Source: Bog-756 sp963727955 (GTDB taxonomy: Bacteria > Actinomycetota > Acidimicrobiia > Acidimicrobiales > RAAP-2). From it: 64,000 nucleotides of DNA. The stretch spans positions 62,001-126,000 of the forward strand of contig CAVSII010000005.1 in the NCBI GenBank assembly GCA_963727955.1. The letters run 5' to 3'. Made by a program: the position numbers and the translations under genes. Of the stretch, positions 32,784 through 42,730 are shown in pieces; positions within the stretch are counted from its first letter, which is position 1, and each line of letters begins with the position of its first letter. Below the pieces are notes generated by a model. It was not told the DNA's origin. It saw only the letters and a list, made by a program, of their open reading frames with translations, and did no database searches.

Positions 32784-35108
32784 CTATACGCCGCTGGTGG
32801 CCACCCGGCCCACTTGTGGGGGCCGGAAGGACAGGTCAGCCGCCGGCATCGGCCTGCTGATCCAGTAGCCCTGGGCGAAGTCACACCCCAGATCGGCCAA
32901 AAGGGCAAGGGTGGCGCCGTCCTCGATGCCCTCGGCCACGATGCGCAACCCCATAGCGTGCCCGAGCTCGATGGTCGACCGAACCAGATCGAGGTCCCGG
33001 TGGTCGCCGCCGTCGGTGAGACCGGTGATGAAGGTGCGATCGAGCTTGAGCTCTCCCACGGCAAGGTTGCTCAGGTAGGCCAGCGACGTGACGCCGGCCC
33101 CGAAGTCGTCGATCGAGACGACCAGACCCAGATCCCGCAATTCTTCGATGACATGCCGCGACTGCTCGAACTCGGAGATCACGGAGGCCTCGGTGATCTC
33201 GAGGACCAGCGCAGTGGCCGGCAATCCGTGAAGCTGCAGCTGGTCGGCGACCATTTCGACGAACCCTGCCTCGAGGAGGTTGGTGGGTGAGATGTTCACC
33301 GACACCGTCAGCATGCATCCGACCGCTCGCCACGCCGCGCACTGCTTGGCCGCCGCCTGTAGCACCCATCGGGTGAGAGCGGGCATGAGCCCACCGTGCT
33401 CGGCCAGGGGGATGAACCGGTCCGGTGGGAGCAGGCCCATGGTGGGATGGGTCCAGCGCACCAATGCTTCGGCGGCCAACACCTCGCCGCTGCGCAGGTC
33501 GAGCTGGGGCTGGTAATGCAGCACCAGGCTCCCGCTCTCGATGGCCGTCTGCAGGTCCTCGAGCAGGCGCATCTGGTCCCCGTCCTCGTCGAGGTCCTCC
33601 CGATAGGAGGCAAAGGAGGTATTCCCGATCTTGGATCGGTACATGGCCACGTCGGCACACCAGACCAGTCCGGCGCTGTCGGTGGCGTCGGTGGGCGCCA
33701 CCGCGATCCCGATGCTGGCCGTGATGGTGGCCCTCACCACGTCGAGCACGAACGGCTCGGCCAAACTGGCCGTGAGTCGTTCGGCCACAAAAGTGGCATA
33801 GGTGGCGTCGCCTCCCACCAGCACGACGGCGAACTCGTCACCGCCGAACCTCACCAGCAAGTCCGTGTCCCTCAGTGATCCGGAGAGGCGGGCGCCCAGT
33901 TGCCTGAGCAGCTCATCGCCGGCCGGGTGGCCGAAGGAGTCGTTGATCTCCTTGAAGCGGTTGAGGTCGACGAAGAGGAAGGCCAGGCTGAACTGATCCG
34001 GCCTGTCGGCATTCTCCTCGAAGAACGCATCGAGCACGCGGAAGAGATACCGACGGTTCCGCAGTCCGGTGAGGTCGTCGGTGATGGCCTGGCGGTGACG
34101 CTCTTGGCTTTCACGCTGGATCTGGTGCACGGACAGCGCCAGCCGGATGCCGGCGATAACCAGCGTGGCCGTGGCCAGACCGATGGCCACCCTGCTGATG
34201 GAGTGCAGACTGGAGATGAGAAGGATGACCAGCGCAGCGCCGGACAGCACATTGGGGAGCAGGAACCCGGCCGGACGCTCGGGCAGCAGCGGGTTGGAGT
34301 AGTGCCCGCGCAGCCAGACCGATGCCGACATCACCACGATGGCCGTCGGCCAGGCGATGGCATTCAGGACGAAGCCGAACCGCGACGCTCCGAACGAATT
34401 GGGGAGGAGGTTGGCGGTGTCCCCGAAGACGTTGAGAGCCATCCCGGTGGCCAGAAGGATCCAGGGCACCCTGCTCCGGCCGGACAGCACCGCGAATCCG
34501 CCCACCACCAGTCCCAGCAGGAGTACGTCCCCGATCGGGTAGGCGAGGTTGGTCAGCGTGGCCAGGGTGCTCCCGGCGGCCGACCTCTGGATGCCGTCGA
34601 AGGCAAAGGCGGCACACACTGCGGCAGCACCACATCCGGCGATGGCCCCGTCCAGCCAATTGGGGGCTGTGATCTTCTTGACCTCCCCCCGGATGAAGAG
34701 CATCACCCCTACGTAAGCAAGCGGGTAGAACAAGAGATAGAAGGCGTCAGCCGGCCCCGGGCTGGGGGGCGTAGCCCCACCCAGCGACTCGATGGTCAAT
34801 ACCACGTCGCCCAACGACCACGACAGCAGGCCGAGCCCGAGGAGAAGGGCAGCTAGTCGACCGGGTCGGCCGACCAAGGCCCTGGCGATGCACAGCACGC
34901 TGGCGATCAGTTCGATCCCGCAGACCAGCCACCCGTCGAGCCAGGTCCACGACTGGTTGTCGCTCCGCAGTAGTAATGACACCAGATAGCCGGCGAGGAG
35001 GAGGGCCAGCACGCCGTAGGCGGCCCAGAGGAACATCGTCGACCGGGCCGGGCGCGGCTTGGCCTCGCCGGCGCGGGCCGTCACTTCAGGACCAGAAATC
35101 ACCATCAC
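32784..35108 (-). CDS. Membrane GGDEF-EAL cyclic-di-GMP protein
   Basis: 774 residues. About nine membrane helices (25-325) form an unnamed sensory region. The GGDEF domain (about 340-500) has GGDEF at 422-426 and an inhibitory RxxD site (RDTD 413-416) placed five residues before it. The EAL domain (about 520-765) keeps EAL at 547-549, VNISPTN, LEITEASVI, SIDDFGAGVTS, LKLDRTFI and AEGIED, so both synthesis and breakdown of cyclic-di-GMP look possible. It stands alone on its strand. A second diguanylate cyclase lies at 56843. Confidence 0.93.
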   Translation of the reverse strand: MMVISGPEVTARAGEAKPRPARSTMFLWAAYGVLALLLAGYLVSLLLRSDNQSWTWLDGWLVCGIELIASVLCIARALVGRPGRLAALLLGLGLLSWSLGDVVLTIESLGGATPPSPGPADAFYLLFYPLAYVGVMLFIRGEVKKITAPNWLDGAIAGCGAAAVCAAFAFDGIQRSAAGSTLATLTNLAYPIGDVLLLGLVVGGFAVLSGRSRVPWILLATGMALNVFGDTANLLPNSFGASRFGFVLNAIAWPTAIVVMSASVWLRGHYSNPLLPERPAGFLLPNVLSGAALVILLISSLHSISRVAIGLATATLVIAGIRLALSVHQIQRESQERHRQAITDDLTGLRNRRYLFRVLDAFFEENADRPDQFSLAFLFVDLNRFKEINDSFGHPAGDELLRQLGARLSGSLRDTDLLVRFGGDEFAVVLVGGDATYATFVAERLTASLAEPFVLDVVRATITASIGIAVAPTDATDSAGLVWCADVAMYRSKIGNTSFASYREDLDEDGDQMRLLEDLQTAIESGSLVLHYQPQLDLRSGEVLAAEALVRWTHPTMGLLPPDRFIPLAEHGGLMPALTRWVLQAAAKQCAAWRAVGCMLTVSVNISPTNLLEAGFVEMVADQLQLHGLPATALVLEITEASVISEFEQSRHVIEELRDLGLVVSIDDFGAGVTSLAYLSNLAVGELKLDRTFITGLTDGGDHRDLDLVRSTIELGHAMGLRIVAEGIEDGATLALLADLGCDFAQGYWISRPMPAADLSFRPPQVGRVATSGV

Positions 35109-35180
35109 TGAGGGATCATCGACGATCGGTGGTCAATCCTTGAACAAGTCCTGGGGCGGGGCCCGCCCAGGTCGCCGGGT

Positions 35181-35213
35181 GGTCAGGCCCTGGCGGTCAG
35201 GCCGGGCGGTCAG
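35181..35213. repeat. Three spaced GGTCAGG direct repeats
   Basis: GGTCAG occurs at 35181, 35195 and 35208 (spacing 14 and 13 bp), each followed by a G/C-only trinucleotide. They lie in the 250-bp gap between the GGDEF-EAL gene and the divergent MFS gene. Possible multi-site regulator binding, or GC-rich simple repetition. The rest of this gap shows no gene. Confidence 0.4.
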
Positions 35214-35358
35214 GGCCCGGCTTCCCGCCCCGCCCGGTTGCCACAGACCACAGGGTGGTCGACGCTGGCTAGAGACGAATGAGCTGGTCAGAAGGTCCGG
35301 ACGCCCCGAGGCGCGCCGCCGCGGGGTGTCGACGGGGCGCCTACGCTACGAAACCATC

Positions 35359-36507
35359 GTGAGCCTCCGTCCCATCGGCTGGGTTTTCCTCCTGTTCGGC
35401 GCCTTCTGGGGTGGCTGGGCGGTGGCGGCCGTCGATATCGAGCGGGCGCTGGGGCTGTCCACAGCCGGGTTCGGTCTGCTGCTGTCGGTCGCCCTGGTGG
35501 GTGGGGCGACGTCCAACGCGGTGGGGGGAGCACTGTGCGAACGATTCGGCACCGGCAAGGTACTGGGATCGTCGCTGCTCGGTTGGGCCGTCCTTCTGTC
35601 TGTCGGTGCAGTCATCCGGGAACCGCTGGCCCTGGGCGTCGTGATCGTCGTCATGGTGGCGGTGGCCGGCCTGGTCGACGTGGCCATCAACGTGGGCGCC
35701 ACGGCCGCACTGGCCGACCAGCCGGGTCGTCTGGTGGCCTTTCACGCCCGGTTCAACATCGGAGCGGCGTCGGGGGCCGCCCTCATGGGGGTGCTGCTCG
35801 GCGTCGGAGCCTCGTGGCGCTGGATGTGGGTGGCGGTGGCGCTGGTCGCACTGGGCGTGGGAGCGGTGTGCCACCGGGTCCGGCTCCCGGGAGGTGAGCG
35901 TGGTGACCAGGTGCCTGTGGGAGGTGGGATGGTGGCCCTCCTCCGTTCCGAGGGTCTTCTCCCCTTGGCCGGGGCCTTCGCACTGGCCGCCATGGTGGAA
36001 GGCGGGATCGAGCTGTGGGGGGTTCTGTTCCTGCGCACCCAGCTGACTTCCGGCCTTCTCATCGGTGCCGGAGGGGCTGTCCTCGGGTATTCGGTGGCCG
36101 CTCTGGCGCGGTCGATCCTCGGGCCCCGGGTGGGCCGGCGCGGTCCGGCACGAGGTGTGATCATCGGCGCCGGAACCGCTGCCATCGGCGTGGTCACGTT
36201 GGCCACCGCACACACGGCTTTGATCGCCGCCCTTGGCCTGGTGCTGGCCGCTGGGGGGATCTCCATGTGCTGGCCCCTGTTGCTGGCCCAGGCGGGTGCC
36301 GGTCGATCCCGGGCCAGTGCCGTGGTCGGAAGCGTGTCGGCCGTCGGCTACCTGGGCATGATCGTCGGCCCCGCGGTGGTGGGCATGGTGGCAGACCTGG
36401 TCGGGTTGCGCGCTGCGCTCGGGGTACTGGCTGCGGCCGCACTCGTCGTGGCCGTGGTTCCCACCCGATCCAGGAGTTTCGCCCCGGTGGCGGCGCGGCA
36501 CGCTTAG
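35359..36507 (+). CDS. MFS transporter
   Basis: About 382 residues from the GTG at 35359; upstream in-frame sequence is Arg/Gly-rich and unlikely to be coded. About 11-12 hydrophobic helices are present. Family features are a loop 2-3 motif in the form NAVGGALCERFGTGKVLG, a helix-5 FHARFNIGAASGAALMG and a late VGSVSAVGYLGMIVGPAVVGMVAD, as in FucP/BtlA-like and other sugar or drug carriers of the MFS_1 group. The substrate is unknown. It is divergent from the GGDEF-EAL gene. Confidence 0.85.
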   Translation: MSLRPIGWVFLLFGAFWGGWAVAAVDIERALGLSTAGFGLLLSVALVGGATSNAVGGALCERFGTGKVLGSSLLGWAVLLSVGAVIREPLALGVVIVVMVAVAGLVDVAINVGATAALADQPGRLVAFHARFNIGAASGAALMGVLLGVGASWRWMWVAVALVALGVGAVCHRVRLPGGERGDQVPVGGGMVALLRSEGLLPLAGAFALAAMVEGGIELWGVLFLRTQLTSGLLIGAGGAVLGYSVAALARSILGPRVGRRGPARGVIIGAGTAAIGVVTLATAHTALIAALGLVLAAGGISMCWPLLLAQAGAGRSRASAVVGSVSAVGYLGMIVGPAVVGMVADLVGLRAALGVLAAAALVVAVVPTRSRSFAPVAARHA

Positions 36508-36629
36508 AACCTCGGTACGGGGTGAAGAAGGTTCGTTTCTCCTGTCAGCCGACGGGTATGGCCCGACCGTTCACTGTTCATCTGGGCTGGCCGGCGTCTG
36601 TCCAGCCTCACGACCTCGGAGAAGGTCCC

Positions 36630-36869
36630 GTGGCTACCGAGACCTTCGAGATCGTGGTGAGGGGCCGATTCAGCCAGACGTTGGCCGGGGCCATCGTCGG
36701 ATTCGAGGTCAGCCGGTGCGAGAGGGGCCTGACCCACCTGGTGGGGTGCGTGCCCGATCAGGCCCGGTTGCACACCACGCTGGAATTCTTCAGGGATCTC
36801 AATATCGAGCTGGTGTCGGTCAATCTGGTACCCGACCAGCGCGCTACCAGCCACGGGGAGGTCGGTTGA
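36630..36869 (+). CDS. Small ACT-like hypothetical protein
   Basis: About 79 residues from a GTG with GGAGAAGG immediately upstream (36618-36625). An ATG at 36558 would give 103 residues but lacks a ribosome-binding site. The sequence TFEIVVRGRFSQTLAGAIVGFEVSRCERGLTHLVGCVPDQARLHTTLEFFRDL has the betaalphabetabetaalphabeta rhythm of an ACT-type small-molecule-binding fold. Similar unnamed proteins are common in actinobacteria. Function unknown; no catalytic residues. Confidence 0.7.
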   Translation: MATETFEIVVRGRFSQTLAGAIVGFEVSRCERGLTHLVGCVPDQARLHTTLEFFRDLNIELVSVNLVPDQRATSHGEVG

Positions 36870-36991
36870 TCGGTGGGTTGATCTGATCACCCGCTTGGGC
36901 CGGCATTAACCTGTGGTCAGTGGCCCTTGCCCGACACCGTACGTGACGCGATGACCAATCACTCCGGCTCCGGTCGTCCCGACGTGCGGCC

Positions 36992-37363
36992 ATGACCGAC
37001 GAGGGGACGGACCCCTGGCCCTACCCCGCTGACCTGGATGCGGTGATCGCAGCCCCCGAGTTCCACGAGGTTCTCTTCGAGGATGATCGGGTCCGTGTCC
37101 TCGACGGACGGGTTCCGCCCGGAGCCATCGTGCCCGTCCACACCCATCGATGGGGAGGCGTGCTCTACATCATGGCCACCAGCGACTTCGTCCGCCGTGC
37201 TCCCGATGGAAGTGTGATCGTCGACACCCGTGTGTCCGGCTCGAGGCCCACGGCCGGCGCCGCGGTGTGGGGTGCTCCCCTCACACCGCACTCGCTCGAG
37301 AACGTCGGCCCTCACGAGTTCCGCACCATCACGGTGGAGATGAAGGACGCGGGCGCTTCCTGA
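36992..37363 (+). CDS. Single-domain cupin protein
   Basis: 123 residues. The cupin motif 1 includes VPVHTHRWGGVLYIMAT, with two His that would bind metal, and motif 2 is near HSLENVGPHEF. The region around VRVLDGRVPPGAIVP is typical of small cupins acting on acids or as sensors. The substrate is unknown. It converges with the GH15 gene. No ribosome-binding site is obvious before the ATG. Confidence 0.85.
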   Translation: MTDEGTDPWPYPADLDAVIAAPEFHEVLFEDDRVRVLDGRVPPGAIVPVHTHRWGGVLYIMATSDFVRRAPDGSVIVDTRVSGSRPTAGAAVWGAPLTPHSLENVGPHEFRTITVEMKDAGAS

Positions 37364-37411
37364 CCGACCGGCCACGTGATGGTCAGCCAGGAAGTAACAG
37401 GGGTGCAGCGC

Positions 37412-39271
37412 TCAGGGAGCGTCCGCCTCCGCTTCGATGAGTTGTGACACTGCGTCGATCAGAGCCAGGTGTGTGAATGCCTGGGGGAAGTTCCCGAGGT
37501 GATCGCCGGTGGTGGCGTCGATCTCCTCGGCGTAGAGGTGCAGAGGGCCGGCAAAGGAGAGCAGCTTCTTGCATAGCGCCCTGGCCCGCACGATCTCACC
37601 GGTCAGGGTCAATGCGGAGACCAGCCACCAGGAGCAGATGGTGAAGGTGCCCTCTTTACCCTCGAAGCCGGTGTCGGTGCTGTCCACCTTGTAGCGGAGG
37701 ACGAGCCCGTCCTCGGTCAGCTCGTCAGCGATGGCCAGAACGGTGGCCTTCACCCGCTCGTCGTCGGGGGGCAGGAAACCCATGATGGGGATGAGCAGAA
37801 GCGAAGCGTCGAGCTCGTCGTTCTCGTAGGCCTGCCGGAACCTCCCCCGTTCATCGACTCCCTTGGCCAGGATCTCCTGCTTGAGGTCATCGGCCCCCTT
37901 GCGCCAGCGGTCGGCACGCTCGGTGTCGCCCCGGCGCTGGGCCAGGTCTGCTCCCCGGTCGGCGGCCACCCAGCACAGAACGGCCGACGCGGTGAAGTGC
38001 TGAGGTTCGCCGCGAATCTCCCAGATGCCCTGGTCGGCGTCTCCGCTGTGGGCCAGCGCGTCCTCCACCAGTCCGGCCAACCCGTCCCACACGGCGTGGA
38101 CGATCTGGGCCGCCCCCCGTTTGAGGTGGGTGTCGACCCCGTCGAGGAGCATCCCCCACACGTCGTTCTGATGCTGGTCCCAGGCCCCGTTGCCCACCCG
38201 CACCGGCTTCGCCCCCTCGTAACCCGACAGGTGGTCGATGGTCCTTTCGGTCAGGTCCCGCTCGCCGCCGATGCCGTACATGATCTGGAGCTCGAAGTCT
38301 TTTCCGACCTTGCCCCCGCTGACCGACTCCAGCACGAAGGCGAAGTACTCGAGCGCCTCCCAGTCGAAGCCCAGGCGATAGAGCGATCGCAACATGAATC
38401 CGGTGTCCCTGATCCAGGTGTAGCGGTAGTCCCAGTTGCGGGCGCCGCCCGGTGTCTCGGGGAGGGACGTCGTCCCGGCGGCCATGATGGCCCCGGTGGG
38501 GGCGTAGCTCAGGCCTTTGAGGGTCAGGGCGCTGCGCTCGATGTACTGCCGCCAGGGGTGGTCGGGGAAGGTCCCGGTGGCCAGCCAGTGACGCCAGTAG
38601 GTGACCGTGGACTCGGCATCTCTGTGGGCCTGATCCAGGTCGGCGGGCGGGCTCCCCTCATCCCACGACAGGGCGATGAAGGCCTCCTCACCTTCGGCCA
38701 GGCTGGTGCGTCCGTAGCAGCGGGCGCCGACCAGACCGAGCCGGAGACTGCTCACCACCGAGAGAGCCAGCTTGCCGTCGGGCCCCATGTCGGTCATCGA
38801 TCCGTAGCCGTCGCCGTCGTAAGCCCACTGTCCGGTGGTGGTCCCGTAGTCGAACAGGGGCACGCAGTTGGTGACGATCTCGACTTCGCCGGAAACGCAT
38901 CGGGCCGTGCGCAGAAGGACCCCGGCCGCGGCCGAATCGGTGGGGGCGCGCCGGTAACCCGGCCGTCGGGTGTCGTCGTCGGTCTTGCGGATGACCATGA
39001 GGTCCTCGACCACCAGCCAACCGGTGGGGGTGTGCCAGGTCGTTTCCACCACCATGGTGCCCGGCAGGTAGCGCCGTTGGTGGGGGACCATGGTGTTCGA
39101 AGGACCGAACCGGAACGAACCGGCCGAGCGGTCGAGCAGGGCACCGAAGACACTGGGTGCGTCGGGACGGGGCAGGCACAGCCATTCCACCGAGCCGTCG
39201 GGTGCGATGAGACAGCTGTTCTCACAGTCGGAGAGAAAGGCGTAATCGGCGATGGGAGGGAAGTCGCTCAT
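37412..39271 (-). CDS. Glycoside hydrolase family 15 (glucoamylase/trehalase-like)
   Basis: 619 residues. The N-terminal GH15-associated domain starts IADYAFLSDCENSCLIAPDGSVEWLCLPRPDAPSVFGALLD. The (alpha/alpha)6 barrel has NWDYRYTWIRDTGFMLRSL and GIWEIRGEPQHFTASAVLCWVAADRG, where the Glu of WEIRGEP is the expected general acid, and a second conserved block with EGTFTICSWWLVSALT. In mycobacteria the closest group acts as trehalase, so alpha-1,1- or alpha-1,4-glucan hydrolysis in the cytosol is likely (no signal peptide). A CATAAT-type -10 element lies 7 nt before the ATG, suggesting a leaderless message. Divergent from the SDR-led carbohydrate gene group. Confidence 0.9.
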   Translation of the reverse strand: MSDFPPIADYAFLSDCENSCLIAPDGSVEWLCLPRPDAPSVFGALLDRSAGSFRFGPSNTMVPHQRRYLPGTMVVETTWHTPTGWLVVEDLMVIRKTDDDTRRPGYRRAPTDSAAAGVLLRTARCVSGEVEIVTNCVPLFDYGTTTGQWAYDGDGYGSMTDMGPDGKLALSVVSSLRLGLVGARCYGRTSLAEGEEAFIALSWDEGSPPADLDQAHRDAESTVTYWRHWLATGTFPDHPWRQYIERSALTLKGLSYAPTGAIMAAGTTSLPETPGGARNWDYRYTWIRDTGFMLRSLYRLGFDWEALEYFAFVLESVSGGKVGKDFELQIMYGIGGERDLTERTIDHLSGYEGAKPVRVGNGAWDQHQNDVWGMLLDGVDTHLKRGAAQIVHAVWDGLAGLVEDALAHSGDADQGIWEIRGEPQHFTASAVLCWVAADRGADLAQRRGDTERADRWRKGADDLKQEILAKGVDERGRFRQAYENDELDASLLLIPIMGFLPPDDERVKATVLAIADELTEDGLVLRYKVDSTDTGFEGKEGTFTICSWWLVSALTLTGEIVRARALCKKLLSFAGPLHLYAEEIDATTGDHLGNFPQAFTHLALIDAVSQLIEAEADAP

Positions 39272-39384
39272 AGTGGTGATTATGACCCGGGAGGTGCAGT
39301 TCTGTAATCACCCGATCAGGATGAGGCAACGTCCGGTGGCGGCCCGTAACCTGGGTTGCAGAGGGCGCCGGATGAGGAGTTCAG

Positions 39385-40152
39385 ATGTCGCTTCAAGGCA
39401 AGGTGGCCATCGTGACCGGTGGAAACACGGGCATCGGCAAATCAGTTGTGTTGGCCCTGGCCGCCGAGGGCGCGTCGATCGTGATCGACTACGTGGCCGA
39501 TCCGGACGCCACCGAGGCGCTCGAGCAACAGGTCCGCGACCTCGGTGACAAGGTCACCGCGGTCAAGGCCGATGTCAGCAAGATCTCCGACCTGGAGACG
39601 CTGATCGGGACGGCGGTGAGCGCCTTCGGACGGCTGGACATCATGGTCAACAACGCCGGCATCGAGACGAGGACGTCGGTGCTCGACACCACGGAGGCCC
39701 AGTACCAGAGGGTCCTCGACATCAACCTGAAGAGCGCCTTCTTCGGCACCCAGTTGGCCGCCAAGCAGATGATCGCCCAGGGGGAGGGTGGCCGGATCAT
39801 CAACATGACCTCTGTCCACGAGGACTGGCCCATGCCCGGCAACACCGCCTACTGCCTGTCCAAAGGGGGCATGCGGATGCTGACCCGGACCGCAGGTGTG
39901 GAGTTGGCGCCCCACAACGTGCTGGTGGTGGGCGTCGGACCGGGTGCGGTCGAGACGCCGATCAACACCGCCACCATGAACGACCCCGCCGCCCTCCAGA
40001 AGCTGGATGCGGCCATCCCCATCGGACGGATGGCCAAGCCCGAGGAGATCGGCAGCGTGGTCGCTTTTCTGGCCGGTCCCGGGGCCAGCTACCTGACCAG
40101 TACCACCATCTTCGTCGACGGCGGCATCATGCAGAGCAGTCCGGGGTTGTGA
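39385..40152 (+). CDS. Short-chain dehydrogenase, glucose-1-dehydrogenase-like
   Basis: 255 residues with GAGGAG 5 nt before the ATG. SDR features are VTGGNTGIGKSVVLALA, NNAGIET, and catalytic YCLSK, ending in TIFVDGGIMQSSPGL. The pattern fits the glucose 1-dehydrogenase/3-oxoacyl reductase group. Its position ahead of the debranching-enzyme gene and opposite the GH15 gene favours a sugar substrate, though that is inference. The next gene starts 68 nt downstream on the same strand. Confidence 0.87.
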   Translation: MSLQGKVAIVTGGNTGIGKSVVLALAAEGASIVIDYVADPDATEALEQQVRDLGDKVTAVKADVSKISDLETLIGTAVSAFGRLDIMVNNAGIETRTSVLDTTEAQYQRVLDINLKSAFFGTQLAAKQMIAQGEGGRIINMTSVHEDWPMPGNTAYCLSKGGMRMLTRTAGVELAPHNVLVVGVGPGAVETPINTATMNDPAALQKLDAAIPIGRMAKPEEIGSVVAFLAGPGASYLTSTTIFVDGGIMQSSPGL

Positions 40153-40220
40153 GGTCCGATCAGCCCGGACCGGCAACACGCTGTCCGGCTGATCCAACTT
40201 GTGTTAGGTGAGGGTTGATC

Positions 40221-40661
40221 ATGCCGAAGAGCCGTCCCGCAACCAAAACTCAGCCCAAGGCCGGGTCGGACAAGGATCACGCCGCCGACGGCGCCCGTCC
40301 GTTCTTCGAGGAGCTGCAGAACCGGGCCTATGAGCCCATCCTGAGGGGTGAGAAAGGAAGCCTGCGCTTCGACCTGCGTCGGGGGTCGGGGCTCGACCAC
40401 TGGTACATCGCCATAGCCGACGGCAACATCAGCGTGTCCCACAGTCGTAGCCGAGCCGACACGGTGGTGAAGGTGGAGGGGGAGCTGTTCGATCGGATCG
40501 CCCAGGGCAGGGCCAATGCCATGGCCGCCCAGTTGCGCGGCGCACTGGCTGTCGAGGGGGATCTCCACCTCCTCATGGTGTTCCAACGTCTCTTTCCGGG
40601 ACCTCCCCGCTCGTCGACCGCTACCGGCCCGGCCAGAGCCGGCAGGAAGGGATCTCAATGA
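40221..40661 (+). CDS. SCP2-type sterol-carrier-fold protein
   Basis: 146 residues from the ATG at 40221. After a Lys-rich N-terminus the domain reads GSLRFDLRRG ... DHWYIAIADGNISVSHSRSRADTVVKVEGELFDRIAQGRANAMAAQLRGALAVEGDLHLLMVFQRLFP, the SCP2 fold that holds lipids or acts as an accessory subunit. Its stop overlaps the debranching-enzyme start (ATGA), which is unusual company for an SCP2 protein. It is probably the first gene of a co-transcribed set reaching to the aquaporin. Confidence 0.83.
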   Translation: MPKSRPATKTQPKAGSDKDHAADGARPFFEELQNRAYEPILRGEKGSLRFDLRRGSGLDHWYIAIADGNISVSHSRSRADTVVKVEGELFDRIAQGRANAMAAQLRGALAVEGDLHLLMVFQRLFPGPPRSSTATGPARAGRKGSQ

Positions 40662-42730
40662 GCAATTCCCTCGTTCAGATCCTCGAGGGCAACACGTTCG
40701 TGGTGAGCGACCGGAACGGGGACATCGAGGCTTCGCTCACCGATCCGACCGGTCTGTTCTCCTTCGACACCCGCTTCCTCTCCCGGTGGGTCCTCACTCT
40801 CGACGGCGACCGCCTCAACGCCTTGTCGACCGACGACCTCCAGTACTTCGAGACCCGCTTCTTCCTGGTGCCCGGAACGGGGACCGTCTATGTCGACGCT
40901 GACCTATCTGTCGTGCGCCAGCGGAGCGTCGGTGGTGGATTCCGGGAGGTCATCAGCATCTTGAATCACAAGCAGGAGGAGGTGAAACTCACCCTGCGGC
41001 TCGAGGCGGCCAGCGATTTCGCCGACCTCTTCGAGGTCAAGGATGCCTTGGCCAAGAGCGGCACCTACCGAGCGCGGATCGAACGCCGTGAACTGGTACT
41101 GGGCTACCGCCGCCAGTCGTACGTGCGCGAGACCCGGATCTCGTCGTCCGAGCCCGCCGTTCTGGATGACCACGGTCTCACTTTCCGCCTGACCATCGGA
41201 CCCCACGGCACCTGGGAGACCGAGCTGTCGGTGAGGGCCACAGCTCCCGGTTTCGACCTGGCGGAGAGCTCGGTCAGCAAGGGATCGGCGTCCAAGCCAC
41301 GAAAGGACATGGTCCGTGGGTTGGACAAGTGGCTGGCCAAAGCTCCCCGGCTGGAGTGCGACGACGACGGCCTGCGGGCCACCTACCACCGAAGCCTGGT
41401 CGACCTGGCTGCCTTGCGCTTCTCGCCCCAGACCATGGCCCATCGTTCGCTGCCCGCCGCCGGCTTGCCGTGGTTCATGACCATATTCGGGCGCGACAGC
41501 ATTCTCACCAGCCTGCAATCGATCGCCTTCACCCCCGAACTGGCGGCCACCACCCTTCGTGTCCTCGGTGAGCGGCAGGGAACCCGCATCGACGATTTTC
41601 GCGACGAGGACCCCGGGCGCATTCTGCACGAGATGCGGTTCGGTGAGCTCACCGCCTTCGAGGAGCGCCCGCACTCCCCTTATTTCGGTTGCGCCGACGC
41701 CACCCCCCTCTACGTCGTGCTCCTCGACGAATACGAGCGCTGGACCGGCGACACCAAACTGGTCCGTGACCTGGAGTACGAAGCCCGGGCGGCGTTGCGC
41801 TGGATCGATGAGTACGCCGATCTCCAGGGCAATGGTTACGTCGCCTACCAGAGGCGCAATGAGGAGACCGGTCTGGAGAACCAGAGCTGGAAGGACTCGT
41901 GGGACTCGATCTCGTACCGCGACGGGACCCTGCCCGGCTTCCCCAGGGCCACCTGCGAGTTGCAGGGCTACGCCTACGACGCCAAGGTGCGCGGTGCCCG
42001 CCTGGCCCGCCACGTGTGGCGTGACAATGCCTTCGCCGACCGGCTGGAGAAAGAGGCGGCCGATCTCAAGCGCCGGTTCAACCGCGACTTCTGGGTCACT
42101 GACGGGGAGTACTTCGCCGTCGCCCTCGACGCCGACGGTCGCCAGGTGGATTCTCTGACGTCCAACAACGGTCATCTGCTGTGGAGTGGCATCGTCGACA
42201 AGAGCAAGGCCCACCGGGTGGTGGACCATCTGATGGGCGACCGGCTGTTTTCGGGATGGGGAGTCCGTACCCTGGCCGAAGGCGAGGGCCGGTTCAATCC
42301 CATCGGTTACCACGTGGGAACCATCTGGCCGTTCGACAACTCCTTCATCGCCTGGGGTCTCCGCCGCTACGGCTTCAAGGACGAAGCGGCCCGCATCGCC
42401 GAAGGCATCCTCGACGCCGCCCGGTTCTTCGACGGTCGGCTGCCCGAGGCATTCGGCGGCTATCCCCGGTGGATGACCCGGTACCCGGTCCAGTATCCGA
42501 CGGCCTGTTCGCCGCAGGCCTGGTCGACGGCGGCTCCGTTGCTGTTGTTGCGGACCATCCTCGGGCTCGAGCCCCTGGACGACCACCTCATCGTCGATCC
42601 GGCCATTCCCGCCAGTCTGGGCCAACTGGAGTTGCTCGACATACCCGGGCGCTGGGGCCGTATCGACGCCTTCGGCCGCGGTCGGGTGCCGTCCCGGCCG
42701 GTGAAGCGCCCGAGGGCCGACTCCCGATGA
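40658..42730 (+). CDS. Amylo-alpha-1,6-glucosidase/glycogen-debranching-like enzyme
   Basis: 690 residues. Residues 1 to about 200 are the bacterial glycogen-debranching N-terminal beta-domain (ILEGNTFVVSDRNGDIE, GLFSFDTRFLSRW, FREVISILNHKQEEV). Residues about 270-660 form an (alpha/alpha)6 barrel with GLPWFMTIFGRDSILTSLQ, PGRILHEMRFGE, WKDSWDSI and GYHVGTIWPFDNSFIAWGL, where the acidic residues are the likely catalysts. It should hydrolyse alpha-1,6 or related glucosidic bonds. It overlaps both neighbours by four bases, and a GH15 enzyme lies close by in opposite orientation. Confidence 0.88.
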   Translation: MSNSLVQILEGNTFVVSDRNGDIEASLTDPTGLFSFDTRFLSRWVLTLDGDRLNALSTDDLQYFETRFFLVPGTGTVYVDADLSVVRQRSVGGGFREVISILNHKQEEVKLTLRLEAASDFADLFEVKDALAKSGTYRARIERRELVLGYRRQSYVRETRISSSEPAVLDDHGLTFRLTIGPHGTWETELSVRATAPGFDLAESSVSKGSASKPRKDMVRGLDKWLAKAPRLECDDDGLRATYHRSLVDLAALRFSPQTMAHRSLPAAGLPWFMTIFGRDSILTSLQSIAFTPELAATTLRVLGERQGTRIDDFRDEDPGRILHEMRFGELTAFEERPHSPYFGCADATPLYVVLLDEYERWTGDTKLVRDLEYEARAALRWIDEYADLQGNGYVAYQRRNEETGLENQSWKDSWDSISYRDGTLPGFPRATCELQGYAYDAKVRGARLARHVWRDNAFADRLEKEAADLKRRFNRDFWVTDGEYFAVALDADGRQVDSLTSNNGHLLWSGIVDKSKAHRVVDHLMGDRLFSGWGVRTLAEGEGRFNPIGYHVGTIWPFDNSFIAWGLRRYGFKDEAARIAEGILDAARFFDGRLPEAFGGYPRWMTRYPVQYPTACSPQAWSTAAPLLLLRTILGLEPLDDHLIVDPAIPASLGQLELLDIPGRWGRIDAFGRGRVPSRPVKRPRADSR